From Gammaproteobacteria bacterium (GTDB lineage Bacteria > Pseudomonadota > Gammaproteobacteria > Steroidobacterales > Steroidobacteraceae), in NCBI GenBank assembly GCA_015655465.1, contig JAATEY010000160.1, forward strand, positions 1-33,859: DNA of 33,859 bases. Reading direction: 5' to 3'. The notes under the pieces are model-generated. The model was given only the letters and a program-made list of their open reading frames with translations, was not told where the DNA came from and made no database searches. The position numbers and the translations under genes were made by a program. Every line of letters starts with the position of its first letter. Position 1 is the stretch's first letter. Of this stretch, positions 23,995-32,290 are shown in pieces.

Positions 23995-24644
23995 CCAGCC
24001 TTCACTCCGGAGACGACCATCGACTTGGAGAGCGGATAGAAACGGCCCGCCATGCGGGTCTCGAGGCGGGTGAGGCCGCACTCGGTGAGCAGCAGGTTCA
24101 ATGTGGCTGTCGAGAAGAACTTGATATGGCCGAAGTCGCGCAGGGGATGCCAGTGCGCATCGAAGCCGTTGGTCAGTGCAATCACGAGGTTCTTGAAATA
24201 GCCGTGGAACGGCGTGCTCAGGATCAGCAGTCCACCTGGCCGCAGGGCCTGGAGCGCGTTGTCCACGAGGCGCCGCGGCAGCAGCATGTGTTCGATGACC
24301 TCGGTGGACACCACGGCATCGTAGGCCTGCGCATGTTCGTCCGGCAGCGGTTCGGCCAGATCCTGCTGCTCGAAGCGAAATGCGGGGAAATTGCGCCGCG
24401 CCGCTGCGACGCCCGAAGCACTGTGATCCATGCCCGTCACCGTGAAGCCGTGCTGGCCAATCGCTGCAGACATCGAGCCATTGCCGCAGCCGAGATCCAG
24501 CACCCGCTGCGCACCGTGGCGCCGCAGCAGTTCGAGCACGGGTGGCAGCAGATAGCGATGCGCCTCTGCATGACCGGCAGTGGTCCACTCGTATTCGCTG
24601 CTGGCGTGGGACAGCACGCTGTCTGTCAGGGTGCGTTCGCTCAT
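23991..24644 (-). CDS. Class I SAM-dependent methyltransferase
   Basis: The 217-residue product has motif I VLDLGCGNGSMSA (about 48-60), an acidic end to strand 2 (TVTGMDHSASGV), motif II-like region YDAVVSTEVIEHML and motif III RPGGLLILSTPFHG. This matches UbiG/Methyltransf_11-type enzymes. In a polysaccharide operon a sugar O-methylation is likely, but the substrate cannot be seen. ATG at 24644 has a strong AGGAGG ribosome-binding site, and its start overlaps the acetyltransferase stop by four bases. Its stop overlaps the GT2 start by four bases. Confidence 0.88.
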   Translation of the reverse strand: MSERTLTDSVLSHASSEYEWTTAGHAEAHRYLLPPVLELLRRHGAQRVLDLGCGNGSMSAAIGQHGFTVTGMDHSASGVAAARRNFPAFRFEQQDLAEPLPDEHAQAYDAVVSTEVIEHMLLPRRLVDNALQALRPGGLLILSTPFHGYFKNLVIALTNGFDAHWHPLRDFGHIKFFSTATLNLLLTECGLTRLETRMAGRFYPLSKSMVVSGVKAG

Positions 24645-25186
24645 GCATTCCTCCTGCGTGTACGGATGAACCGCGCCGGTACGCCGCCGTGGATCGACCA
24701 GGCATCGAGATCCTTCGTGGCGACCGCGCCGGCACCAAGCACCGCACCCTCGTGCAGCGTGACTCCCGGCATTACTGCGGCGCGGGCACAGACCCAGGCA
24801 CGGCTGCCGATGCGGATCGGCGCACCGGTCATCGGAAAGCGCGGATCGTCGACGTCGTGGCTGGCCGAGCACAGATAAGCCTGCTGCGAGATGGTGGAGT
24901 AGGAATCCAGCGACACCGGCCAGGCGTTGTAGATCTCGGCATCGTCCGCAATGGCTACGACATCGCCACATTGCAGGTTCCACGGCGCCCAGATGCGCGC
25001 GCGCGGGTAAATATGGCAGTTGCTGCCCAGCTTCGCGCCGAAGCAGCGCAGCACCCAGGCTCGCCAGGCATGCAGCGGCCGCGGCGAAGGACGGAACAGC
25101 AGTGCGCAGGCCACGCTCCATGCGGCGCGGGCGAGGCGGTTCTGCAGCGTGGTCTGCGGTTTCAGGTAGGGATCTGGCGCGGTCAT
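24641..25186 (-). CDS. WcaF-like hexapeptide acetyltransferase
   Basis: The 181-residue LbH acetyltransferase starts like colanic-acid WcaF proteins (LKPQTTLQNRLARAAWSVAC, LLFRPSPRPLHAWRAWVLRC). Hexapeptide strands follow (LGSNCHIYPRARIWAPWNL, IRIGSRAWVCARAAVMPGVT, LHEGAVLGAGAV). The catalytic-type histidine is in CSASHDVDD. It should O-acetylate a sugar of the repeat unit from acetyl-CoA. It overlaps both neighbours by four bases, so it is translated with them. A second acyltransferase lies at 20129-20737. Confidence 0.9.
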   Translation of the reverse strand: MTAPDPYLKPQTTLQNRLARAAWSVACALLFRPSPRPLHAWRAWVLRCFGAKLGSNCHIYPRARIWAPWNLQCGDVVAIADDAEIYNAWPVSLDSYSTISQQAYLCSASHDVDDPRFPMTGAPIRIGSRAWVCARAAVMPGVTLHEGAVLGAGAVATKDLDAWSIHGGVPARFIRTRRRNA

Positions 25187-26373
25187 GTCGCGAGTTGTGC
25201 CTGTGGCGGCGACCGGCGGCGCGCATTGGCCTGCAGGATGTCGAGCAGGTTCTGTGCCGCGCGGTCGATATGAAAATGCGCGTGGAACACCGCTTCAGCC
25301 CGGCGTGCAAACGCTGCACGGCCGTCGCTGCCAAGTTCGATCCAGCGCCACAGCAGGTCCTTTGTCCCGGCAAGTGTGTCTGCGGCCACCAGCCCCGCGC
25401 CTCCGGCCTGGATTTCGCGCCAGATATTGACCTTGTTCGAGATCAGCACGGGCGTGCCGCAGGCCAATGCCTCGGCTACGGCGATACCGAAATTCTCCTG
25501 GTGCGAGGGCAAAACGAATGCCTCGGCGGTGCGGAATGCACCCCACTTGGCATCGCCCGTGAGCATGCCGGTCCATACGATGCGTGCCGGATCGAGGTCC
25601 GGCACGCTGGCGAGCAGACCTTGCTGCAGGTTGTCCGGATCGGGTCCGGCAATGACGAGCAACAGCCCGGGATCCCGGGCCGCGACCTGCGCGTAGGCTT
25701 TGAGCAGCAGGTCGCAACCTTTCTTCGGATGGATGCGCCCGAGGAACAGCAGGAAGCGGCGGTCGCGCAGCTGCGGGAATCCTGCGAGGAATGCCTCGCG
25801 CTGCGCCGCAGGGTCATCCACCGGTGGTCCCGGCGTTCCGTAGGAAACGACGATCTCGCGGGCCCGGTACAGGGAGAAGCTCTGTCGCGCCTGCAGCCGC
25901 TCTTCCTCGCAGGTGAACAGCACGCCGCTGGCGTCACGCAACAGGCGATAGTCGGCCCAGGGCCAGTACAGCCATTTCTTCAGGTGCTTGAGCGGGTATT
26001 CGTGCCGGAACCACGGATCCAGCATGCCGTGGATGAACACGAAACAGGGGGTTCCCGATTGGCGCGTGGCGCGCCAGACCGCCAATCCATGGTACTGCCA
26101 CAGTCCGTTGACGATGACGGCATCGAAGCGCGGCAGGTTCTCCCGCAGCCAGGGCAGCAGGCGCGGGGCGTACATGTAGGTGCCCAGGCGCGTCGGACCA
26201 AGCTGGTGCATGGGGAAGGGGTTCTGGCTTGCCCACGGCGCATCGGGGGGGTCGAGGGTGGCAACCTCGACGTCATGACCTTTGCGGGTGCCCGCCAGGC
26301 ATAGCTGCCGCACGCCCTCCGCCGGCCCGCCGCCATGCGGATCCATGGACGAAATGACGTGCAGGTACCTCAT
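25183..26373 (-). CDS. GT4-type glycosyltransferase, first gene of minus-strand operon
   Basis: The 396-residue GT-B enzyme has an N-terminal glycine-rich acceptor-domain loop (MRYLHVISSMDPHGGGPAEG). Its C-terminal donor domain has FLLFLGRIHPKKGCDLLLKA, the EX7E motif (E293 and E301, in SHQENFGIAVAEALACGTPV) and a basic ending. The frame could start at 26403, but the first ten residues lack the usual strand, so ATG at 26373 is preferred. It is the first gene of the operon and faces away from the exosortase gene across a 129-bp shared region. The sugar is unknown. Confidence 0.9.
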   Translation of the reverse strand: MRYLHVISSMDPHGGGPAEGVRQLCLAGTRKGHDVEVATLDPPDAPWASQNPFPMHQLGPTRLGTYMYAPRLLPWLRENLPRFDAVIVNGLWQYHGLAVWRATRQSGTPCFVFIHGMLDPWFRHEYPLKHLKKWLYWPWADYRLLRDASGVLFTCEEERLQARQSFSLYRAREIVVSYGTPGPPVDDPAAQREAFLAGFPQLRDRRFLLFLGRIHPKKGCDLLLKAYAQVAARDPGLLLVIAGPDPDNLQQGLLASVPDLDPARIVWTGMLTGDAKWGAFRTAEAFVLPSHQENFGIAVAEALACGTPVLISNKVNIWREIQAGGAGLVAADTLAGTKDLLWRWIELGSDGRAAFARRAEAVFHAHFHIDRAAQNLLDILQANARRRSPPQAQLAT

Positions 26374-26502
26374 GTTGCTGGATCTTGTGGTCTTGGCGGG
26401 CACCGGGCGGCATGCCCTTATATGAGCGCAATGTGGTGGCTATATTACATCCCGGGCTTCACACGGAACTGCAACACAGTCCCGATAGTCTGATGGACCT
26501 TT
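26374..26502. promoter_or_regulatory. Divergent intergenic region between glycosyltransferase operon and exosortase
   Basis: This 129-bp region separates two outward-reading operons, so promoters are expected in both directions. It has an AT-rich part with TATATT on the plus strand (26441-26446) and TATAAG on the minus strand (complement of 26417-26422). No good -35 boxes were found at the expected spacing. Confidence 0.3.
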
Positions 26503-28080
26503 ATGACCGACTCCACAGTACCCCGCACCGAATACGGGCTGTCCCGATGGCAGTGGGCCTTGCTCGCGGTGGTCGTCGCCGGAGTGGTCGTGCTGTTCCA
26601 CCGCACGATTCCCTTCATTGTCGGCAAGTGGCAGCGGGAGGAATACAGCCACGGCTTTCTGATTCCATTCGTTTCCCTGCTGCTGCTGTGGCAGCGCCGG
26701 CGGGAGTTGCAGCAGACCCCGTTCCGCGGCAGCTGGGCGGGAATGCTGCTCACCCTGGCGGGAATCGCGCTGTACTTCATCAGTGCCTTCGCGGCCATCA
26801 CCACCCTCGATGCCTATGCGCTGGTCATCGTGATAGCCGGCCTGTTTCTCGCCTTCACCGGCTGGCGGGCCTTCCGCATCGCGCTGCCCGCACTGGCATT
26901 GCTGCTGCTGATGGTCCCGATTCCCCAGTTCTTCTTCAACAATCTCTCCTCGGCGCTGCAGCTGGTCTCTTCCCAGCTCGGGGTCCTGGTCATCCGGGCA
27001 TTCGGAATCAGCGTGCACCTCGATGGCAACGTGATCGATCTCGGCAGCTATCAGTTGCAGGTCGTGGAGGCATGCAGCGGCCTGCGTTACCTGTTCCCGC
27101 TGCTGACGCTGGGAGTGATCCTGGCGAGCCTGGTGCACCTGCCGCTGTGGATCAGGCTCGTGATCGTGTTCTCCACCGCGCCGATCACCGTGCTGATGAA
27201 CAGCTTCCGCATCGGCGTGATCGGCGTGCTGGTGGAGCACTACGGCATCAGGCAGGCCGAAGGCTTCCTGCACGACTTCGAAGGCTGGGTCATCTTCATG
27301 TCCTGCTTCCTGCTGCTGGCCGTGGAGACCTGGCTGCTCGCGCGCCTCACGGGCGACCGCCGCTCGCTGCGCGATGTGATCGCGATCGACTGGCCTGCGT
27401 CACGCCCGGCGGGCACCCCGGTGGTCGCGCGCCGCCTTGCAACAGCATTCGCCGTGGCCGGCGCATTGACACTTGCTGCCGCGGCGGGCGCAAACCTGCT
27501 GCCGGAGCGCGTCGAAATCGTGCCGGCGCGTGCCGATTTCACCCAGTTTCCGCTGCAGCTGGGTGACTGGCAGGGGCGCCGGGATCGCATCGAGGACAAA
27601 TATCTCGACGCGCTGCAGCTCGATGATTACCTCATGGCCGACTACCGCCAGGCCGGGGCTGCCGGTGTGAACTTCTACGTTGCCTACTTCAACTCGCAGC
27701 GCAACGGACACTCTGCGCATTCTCCCGCTTCGTGCCTGCCCGGTGGCGGCTGGCGCATGTCGGACATGGGGCAGCACGAGGTGGCGGGCGTCAGCACCGG
27801 CGCGGGACCGCTGCGGGTGAATCGCGTGGTCATCGAGCTGGGCGGGCAACGGCAGCTGGTCTACTACTGGTTCAAGCAGCGCAGCCGCAATGTCACCAAC
27901 GAATACCTGGTGAAAGTGTTCCTGCTGTGGGACTCGGTGTTCAGCAACCGTTCCGATGGCGCGCTGGTGCGGCTGATCACACCGCTTGCGAAGGGAGAAG
28001 AGGCTGCGGCGGGAGATAGCCGCCTCGCGCAGTTCGCCACCCAGGTCGCGCCGCTGCTGGGCCAGTACGTTCCCGACTAG
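26503..28080 (+). CDS. xrtD: Exosortase D-type (VPLPA-specific) fused to EpsI domain
   Basis: The 525-residue fusion has an N-terminal exosortase, a multi-pass inner-membrane cysteine transpeptidase-like enzyme with the catalytic set visible: C191 in VVEACSGLRYLFPL, R236 in NSFRIGVIGV and H257 in LHDFEGWVIF. The entry EEYSHGFLIPFVSL is also typical. The C-terminal part (from about 310) has a membrane helix and then an EpsI domain (PLQLGDWQGR, HSAHSPASCLPGGGW with C411, YYWFKQRSRNVTNEY). This exosortase-EpsI fusion is the form known for XrtD enzymes, which cut VPLPA-CTERM tags. A matching tag occurs at 8525-9034. It is followed ten bases later by the sugar-phosphate transferase. Confidence 0.9.
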   Translation: MTDSTVPRTEYGLSRWQWALLAVVVAGVVVLFHRTIPFIVGKWQREEYSHGFLIPFVSLLLLWQRRRELQQTPFRGSWAGMLLTLAGIALYFISAFAAITTLDAYALVIVIAGLFLAFTGWRAFRIALPALALLLLMVPIPQFFFNNLSSALQLVSSQLGVLVIRAFGISVHLDGNVIDLGSYQLQVVEACSGLRYLFPLLTLGVILASLVHLPLWIRLVIVFSTAPITVLMNSFRIGVIGVLVEHYGIRQAEGFLHDFEGWVIFMSCFLLLAVETWLLARLTGDRRSLRDVIAIDWPASRPAGTPVVARRLATAFAVAGALTLAAAAGANLLPERVEIVPARADFTQFPLQLGDWQGRRDRIEDKYLDALQLDDYLMADYRQAGAAGVNFYVAYFNSQRNGHSAHSPASCLPGGGWRMSDMGQHEVAGVSTGAGPLRVNRVVIELGGQRQLVYYWFKQRSRNVTNEYLVKVFLLWDSVFSNRSDGALVRLITPLAKGEEAAAGDSRLAQFATQVAPLLGQYVPD

Positions 28081-28089
28081 CCCAGGCCC

Positions 28090-29730
28090 ATGAAGTCATT
28101 CTTCCTGCTCCTGCTTGCCGGCGCGGTGAGCATGCTGGTGATTCCGGCTGCGCGCCGGCTGGCGCCGCACATCGGCATGGTGGACATGCCCGATCCCCGC
28201 AAGGTCCACCAGGCGCCGATCCCGCGGGTGGGAGGCTGGGGCATCGCGCTGGGAGCGATGTTGCCGCTGCTGCTGCTCAATCCCGTCGATCCGGCAGTGC
28301 GCGCCTGGCTGGCAGGCGGCATGCTGCTGTTCGCCTTCGGCGTGTGGGACGATGCGCGCGAACTCGGCCACTGGCCGAAGTTTCTCGGCCAGGCACTGGC
28401 GGCGGGCATCGTGGTGTTTTACGGCGACCTCTACGTGACGCGCCTGCCCTTCGTCGACGGGGAGGCCCTTTCACCCCTGACCGGTCAGCTGTTCACCATC
28501 GTGGCGATGATCGGCGTCATCAACGCCATCAACCATTCCGACGGTCTGGACGGGCTGGCTGGCGGCGAGACGCTGCTGAGTCTGGTGGCGATCTGCTTCC
28601 TGGGCCACCTGACCGGCAACGACCTGGTCACCGACATCGCGCTGGCGGTGACCGGCGGCATCATCGGTTTCCTGCGTTTCAATACGCATCCGGCCATCGT
28701 CTTCATGGGCGACTCCGGCAGCCAGTTCCTCGGTTTCACGCTGGCATTTCTGGTCGTTTACCTGGCGCAGGTGGCCAACTCCGCCTCTTCTGCGGCATTG
28801 CCGCTGCTGCTGATCGGGCTGCCGATCGCCGATATCCTGGCGGTGTTCTACCAGCGCATGCGCGGTGGCATGAACTGGTTCAAGGCCACGCGCAATCACG
28901 TGCACCATCGCCTGCTGGATCTGGGCCTGACGCACCATGAAAGCGTGGTCGCGATCTACTCGCTGCAGGCGCTGCTGGTGACCTGCGCGGTGCTGCTGCG
29001 GTATGCCTCCGATGGACTGGTGCTGGGCCTGTATATGGCCGTGGTCGTGGCGCTGTTTGCCGCCCTGGTGCTGGCCGAGCGGACAGGGTGGCGAATCCGG
29101 CGGGAAGATCCACGCCGCGTCTCGCTGCTCACGCGCTTGCCACAGCTGCTGCGCCAGGACGCGCGCGCGCGCGGCGTATTGCTGGCGCTGGTGGCGCTGC
29201 CGGCGCCGCTGTTCATCGTTGGCGCGGCGCTGTGGTCCAGCGAGGTGCCACGCGATTTCGGTATTGGCGCCGCGGGCATCGGCCTCATCCTTGCCGCGCT
29301 GCTCGCATTCGGCAGCCGTGCACCGGGAATTGCTGCCCGCGCGGCCGTCCATGTGACCGTCGCGTTCTCGACCTGGCTGTTCGTGCGGTATCCGGGCGCT
29401 GCCGCGCCGGCTGCGTTCATCGTGGCGAATGGCGCAATGTTCGTGCTGGTGGCCGCTCTGGCTTTCTACCTCCGCTTCATGGCGCGACAGCGCTTCGACC
29501 TCACCCCCACGGACTACCTCATCGCCTTCGCCGGTGTCGCGCTGGCGCTGTTCGTCAGGTTCGGCGGCGGCGATTTCGGCGCGGGGCACCTGCTGCAGTT
29601 CGTGCTCTACGCGGTGGTTCTTTTCTACGCCTGCGAGGTGGTGATCGGCAACATAGGCCGCTGGCGTTACCTGCTGGGCTTGCCGGCGACCCTTGCGCTC
29701 GGCGTCATGGCGACCCGCAGCCTTGGCTGA
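28090..29730 (+). CDS. WecA/MraY-family polyprenyl-phosphate sugar-1-phosphate transferase with long C-terminal extension
   Basis: The 546-residue product starts with a WecA-like enzyme: DMPDPRKVHQAPIPRVGGWG (32-51), VWDDARELG (D87/D88), NHSDGLDGLAGG (148-159), FMGDSGSQFLGF (D208) and RNHVHHRLLDLGL (268-280). These are the usual Mg2+ and substrate motifs. It would prime repeat-unit synthesis by putting an N-acetyl-hexosamine phosphate on the undecaprenyl carrier. Residues after about 310 add several more membrane helices not found in WecA (about 350 residues in total). Such extensions are seen in some relatives, but the role is unknown. It lies ten bases after the exosortase. Confidence 0.9.
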   Translation: MKSFFLLLLAGAVSMLVIPAARRLAPHIGMVDMPDPRKVHQAPIPRVGGWGIALGAMLPLLLLNPVDPAVRAWLAGGMLLFAFGVWDDARELGHWPKFLGQALAAGIVVFYGDLYVTRLPFVDGEALSPLTGQLFTIVAMIGVINAINHSDGLDGLAGGETLLSLVAICFLGHLTGNDLVTDIALAVTGGIIGFLRFNTHPAIVFMGDSGSQFLGFTLAFLVVYLAQVANSASSAALPLLLIGLPIADILAVFYQRMRGGMNWFKATRNHVHHRLLDLGLTHHESVVAIYSLQALLVTCAVLLRYASDGLVLGLYMAVVVALFAALVLAERTGWRIRREDPRRVSLLTRLPQLLRQDARARGVLLALVALPAPLFIVGAALWSSEVPRDFGIGAAGIGLILAALLAFGSRAPGIAARAAVHVTVAFSTWLFVRYPGAAAPAAFIVANGAMFVLVAALAFYLRFMARQRFDLTPTDYLIAFAGVALALFVRFGGGDFGAGHLLQFVLYAVVLFYACEVVIGNIGRWRYLLGLPATLALGVMATRSLG

Positions 29731-29731
29731 G

Positions 29732-29769
29732 CGATGTGACAAGCAGATCCCGGTACGGTTGTCACAGCG
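29732..29769. promoter_or_regulatory. Inverted repeat between transferase and PrsT-like gene
   Basis: The arms are CGATGTGACAA (29732-29742) and TTGTCACAGCG (29759-29769), complementary at 10 of 11 positions, with a 16-bp loop. It starts one base after the transferase stop codon. It has no T run, so it is either a processing/attenuation hairpin or a regulator site before the PrsT-like gene. Confidence 0.4.
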
Positions 29770-29817
29770 CAGTCAAGAAGAGCCGCTACGATAGTGGGCC
29801 GCGTTGAAGAGGCTGCG

Positions 29818-32241
29818 ATGCGCCTCATGGTGAGCGTCATGTCCCGTAACCGTATCCCGCTGGCTTTCGTGCTGTTCGCCGCCCTGGGCTTGCCGGGCCT
29901 GTCCGCCTGCAGCGGCAAGGAAGAGCGGCTCAGCGGCTACCTGCAGCACGGCGAGCAGTACCTCAAGGAAGAAAACTACGACAAGGCGCGGGTCGAATTC
30001 AGCAATGCGTTGCAGATCGATCCCAACAATGCCAAAGCCCGCTACCAGTCGGGGCGCATTGCGGAGAAGCAGTCGAAGCTGCGCGAGGCGGTAGCCAGCT
30101 ACCAGGCGGCCATCGAGCAGGATCCGAAGATGGTCGCCGCACGCGCGGCGCTGGGACGTATCTATCTGCTCGGCGGGCTCGCCGACAAGGCGCGCGAGAC
30201 CATCGAGCCGGCACTGGCGATCGCGCCGGGCGATCCGGAACTGCGGGTGGTGCGAGGCAGCCTGCGGGCCATGAGCGGCGACCGGCCCGGCGCGCTGGAG
30301 GATGGCGAGGCTGCGGTGCACACGGCGCCGGACAACGAAATGGCGGTGGCCTTCCTTGCAGCGCAGTACCGCCTGAACAACCGCGCCGATGACGCCATCC
30401 GGCTCGTCGGCGACACCGTCCAGCGGCTGCCCAGGAGCGTCGACCTGCGGGTCATTCTCGCCGAGCTGCTCAACGGCGCCGGTCGGGCTGCGGATGCCGA
30501 GACGCAGTTGCGCGAGATCGCCCAGAGGCAGCCGAAGGACCTGCCTTCCTGGCAGCGCCTCGCCCGCTTCTATGTCCTGCAGAAGCGGCCCAAGGATGCT
30601 GAAGCTGCACTGCGGTCGGCGGTCAGCGCGATACCCGACAGCATCGATGCGAAGAATTCGCTGGTGGGCTTCCTGGCCGGCACCGGCGGCGCCGACCGGG
30701 CCCGCGAACAGATGCTGGAATTCGTGAAGGCCGAGCCGAAGAATGCGGAGCTGCGGCTGGCGCTTGGGCAGTTCCATGAAGCGAACCGTGAAGCCGACAA
30801 GGCGGAGGCGCAGTACCGCAGCGTGATCGAATCCGAAGGCGTGAAGGTGCACGGCCTTGCGGCGCGTGATCGCCTCGCGGCGCTGCTGGTCCGCCGCAAC
30901 GACGCGGCCGGTGCCGAGAAACTCATTGGTGAGGTGCTCAAGGAGAACCCCCGCGACAACGACGCGCTGGTGCTGCGTGCCGGCATTGCGCTGTCGAACA
31001 ACCAGGCCTCTGCGGCCATCACCGACCTGCGTGCCGTGCTGCGCGACCAGCCGACATCGCAGCCGATCATGCGCGCCCTGGCGCGCGCGCACCTGCAGGA
31101 CAACGACACCGCACTGGCGGAGGAAATGCTGCGCTCGGCCGTGCAGGTCAATCCTGCCGATCCGCAGGCGCGGCTGGAGCTGGCGGAGTTGCTGGCACGC
31201 ACCGGTCGGCCGAAGCTGGCGCAGCCCATGCTCGAGCAGCTCGCCAAGGACCTGCCCGACAACCTGGCAGTGCGCGTGGCACTGGCCCAGGTGCTGGCCC
31301 TGTCCGGAGAAACGGCGGCTGCAATTGCGGTTGCCGCGGAGGTGAAGAAATTGCGCCCCGATCAGCCGACGGGCTACATGCTCGCCGGCGGCCTGCTGGA
31401 GGGCCAGGGCAAGACGGCGCAGGCTGCAGTCGAGTACGACCGCGCGCAACGCCTGGCCGAAGATCCCATGACCGCCATCATGGCGCTGGTGCATCTGGAT
31501 CTGGTGCAGAAGCAGCCGCAGCGCGCGCTTGCCCGCCTTGCAGAGCGCATCGCAAAGGCGCCGGCCGATGCGCGCGCGTGGAATCTGCATGGCGAGGTCC
31601 TGGCCTCCATGGCCCAGCTGGACAAGGCGAAGGAGTCCTTCGGCAAGGCCAGCGCCGCAAATCCGGCGTGGTGGGCGCCTTATCGCGGCCTCGCCCATGC
31701 GCAGGCCGCGGAGAACCAGCGCGAACAGGCGCTGGCCACGCTGGTGGATGGCGTGGCAAAGACCAATGGCGCAGCGGAGCTGGCGTCGGAACTGGCCATG
31801 TTGCAGGAGGCCATGCAGCGTCATGACGACGCCATCGCCACCTACGAGGGGATCCTCAAGCGCACGCCCGGCCAGCTTGCCGCCGCCAACAACCTCGCCA
31901 TGCTGCTGGCGACCCACCGCACCGACAAGGCCAGCCTGGATCGTGCCGCGCAACTGGCCGAACAGCTGGGCAAGTCGTCCGAGGCGCCCATCCTGGATAC
32001 CCGCGGCTGGGTGAAGTATCGCCGCGGCGAGTACGCCGCCGCGCTGCCGCTGCTGCGCGAAGCCGTGCAGAAGGCGCCGAAGTCCCCCGACCTCCAGTAC
32101 CACCTGGGCATGGCGCAGTTCCATTCCGGCGACCGGGCTGGCGCGAAGGTCAGCCTGCAGGCCGCGCTTGCGGTCAGCAGTTCGTTCGTGGGCGCCGAGG
32201 AGGCGCGGACCACGTTGCAGCAGCTTGGCGGCGCCGGCTGA
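29818..32241 (+). CDS. prsT: PrsT-like TPR-repeat lipoprotein of the exosortase system
   Basis: The 807-residue lipoprotein has lipobox LSAC (C31). The rest is a long array of TPR units of about 34 residues (for example YLKEENYDKARVEFSNALQI, then PNNAKARYQSGRIAEKQ; SYQAAIEQDPKMVAARAALG; PADPQARLELAELLARTGRP). This length and layout fit PrsT, the TPR protein that accompanies exosortase/PEP-CTERM loci, where it is thought to help surface-protein or polymer export. ATG at 29818 has AGAGG at spacing 5; ATG at 29839 is an alternative. It follows the transferase by 87 bp including the inverted repeat. Here it sits beside an XrtD-type enzyme rather than XrtA. Confidence 0.85.
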   Translation: MRLMVSVMSRNRIPLAFVLFAALGLPGLSACSGKEERLSGYLQHGEQYLKEENYDKARVEFSNALQIDPNNAKARYQSGRIAEKQSKLREAVASYQAAIEQDPKMVAARAALGRIYLLGGLADKARETIEPALAIAPGDPELRVVRGSLRAMSGDRPGALEDGEAAVHTAPDNEMAVAFLAAQYRLNNRADDAIRLVGDTVQRLPRSVDLRVILAELLNGAGRAADAETQLREIAQRQPKDLPSWQRLARFYVLQKRPKDAEAALRSAVSAIPDSIDAKNSLVGFLAGTGGADRAREQMLEFVKAEPKNAELRLALGQFHEANREADKAEAQYRSVIESEGVKVHGLAARDRLAALLVRRNDAAGAEKLIGEVLKENPRDNDALVLRAGIALSNNQASAAITDLRAVLRDQPTSQPIMRALARAHLQDNDTALAEEMLRSAVQVNPADPQARLELAELLARTGRPKLAQPMLEQLAKDLPDNLAVRVALAQVLALSGETAAAIAVAAEVKKLRPDQPTGYMLAGGLLEGQGKTAQAAVEYDRAQRLAEDPMTAIMALVHLDLVQKQPQRALARLAERIAKAPADARAWNLHGEVLASMAQLDKAKESFGKASAANPAWWAPYRGLAHAQAAENQREQALATLVDGVAKTNGAAELASELAMLQEAMQRHDDAIATYEGILKRTPGQLAAANNLAMLLATHRTDKASLDRAAQLAEQLGKSSEAPILDTRGWVKYRRGEYAAALPLLREAVQKAPKSPDLQYHLGMAQFHSGDRAGAKVSLQAALAVSSSFVGAEEARTTLQQLGGAG

Positions 32242-32290
32242 CCTGCGGGTCACCGGCCAGCCTCGCCCAGGTTCCGGGAGAGCAAGGCGG

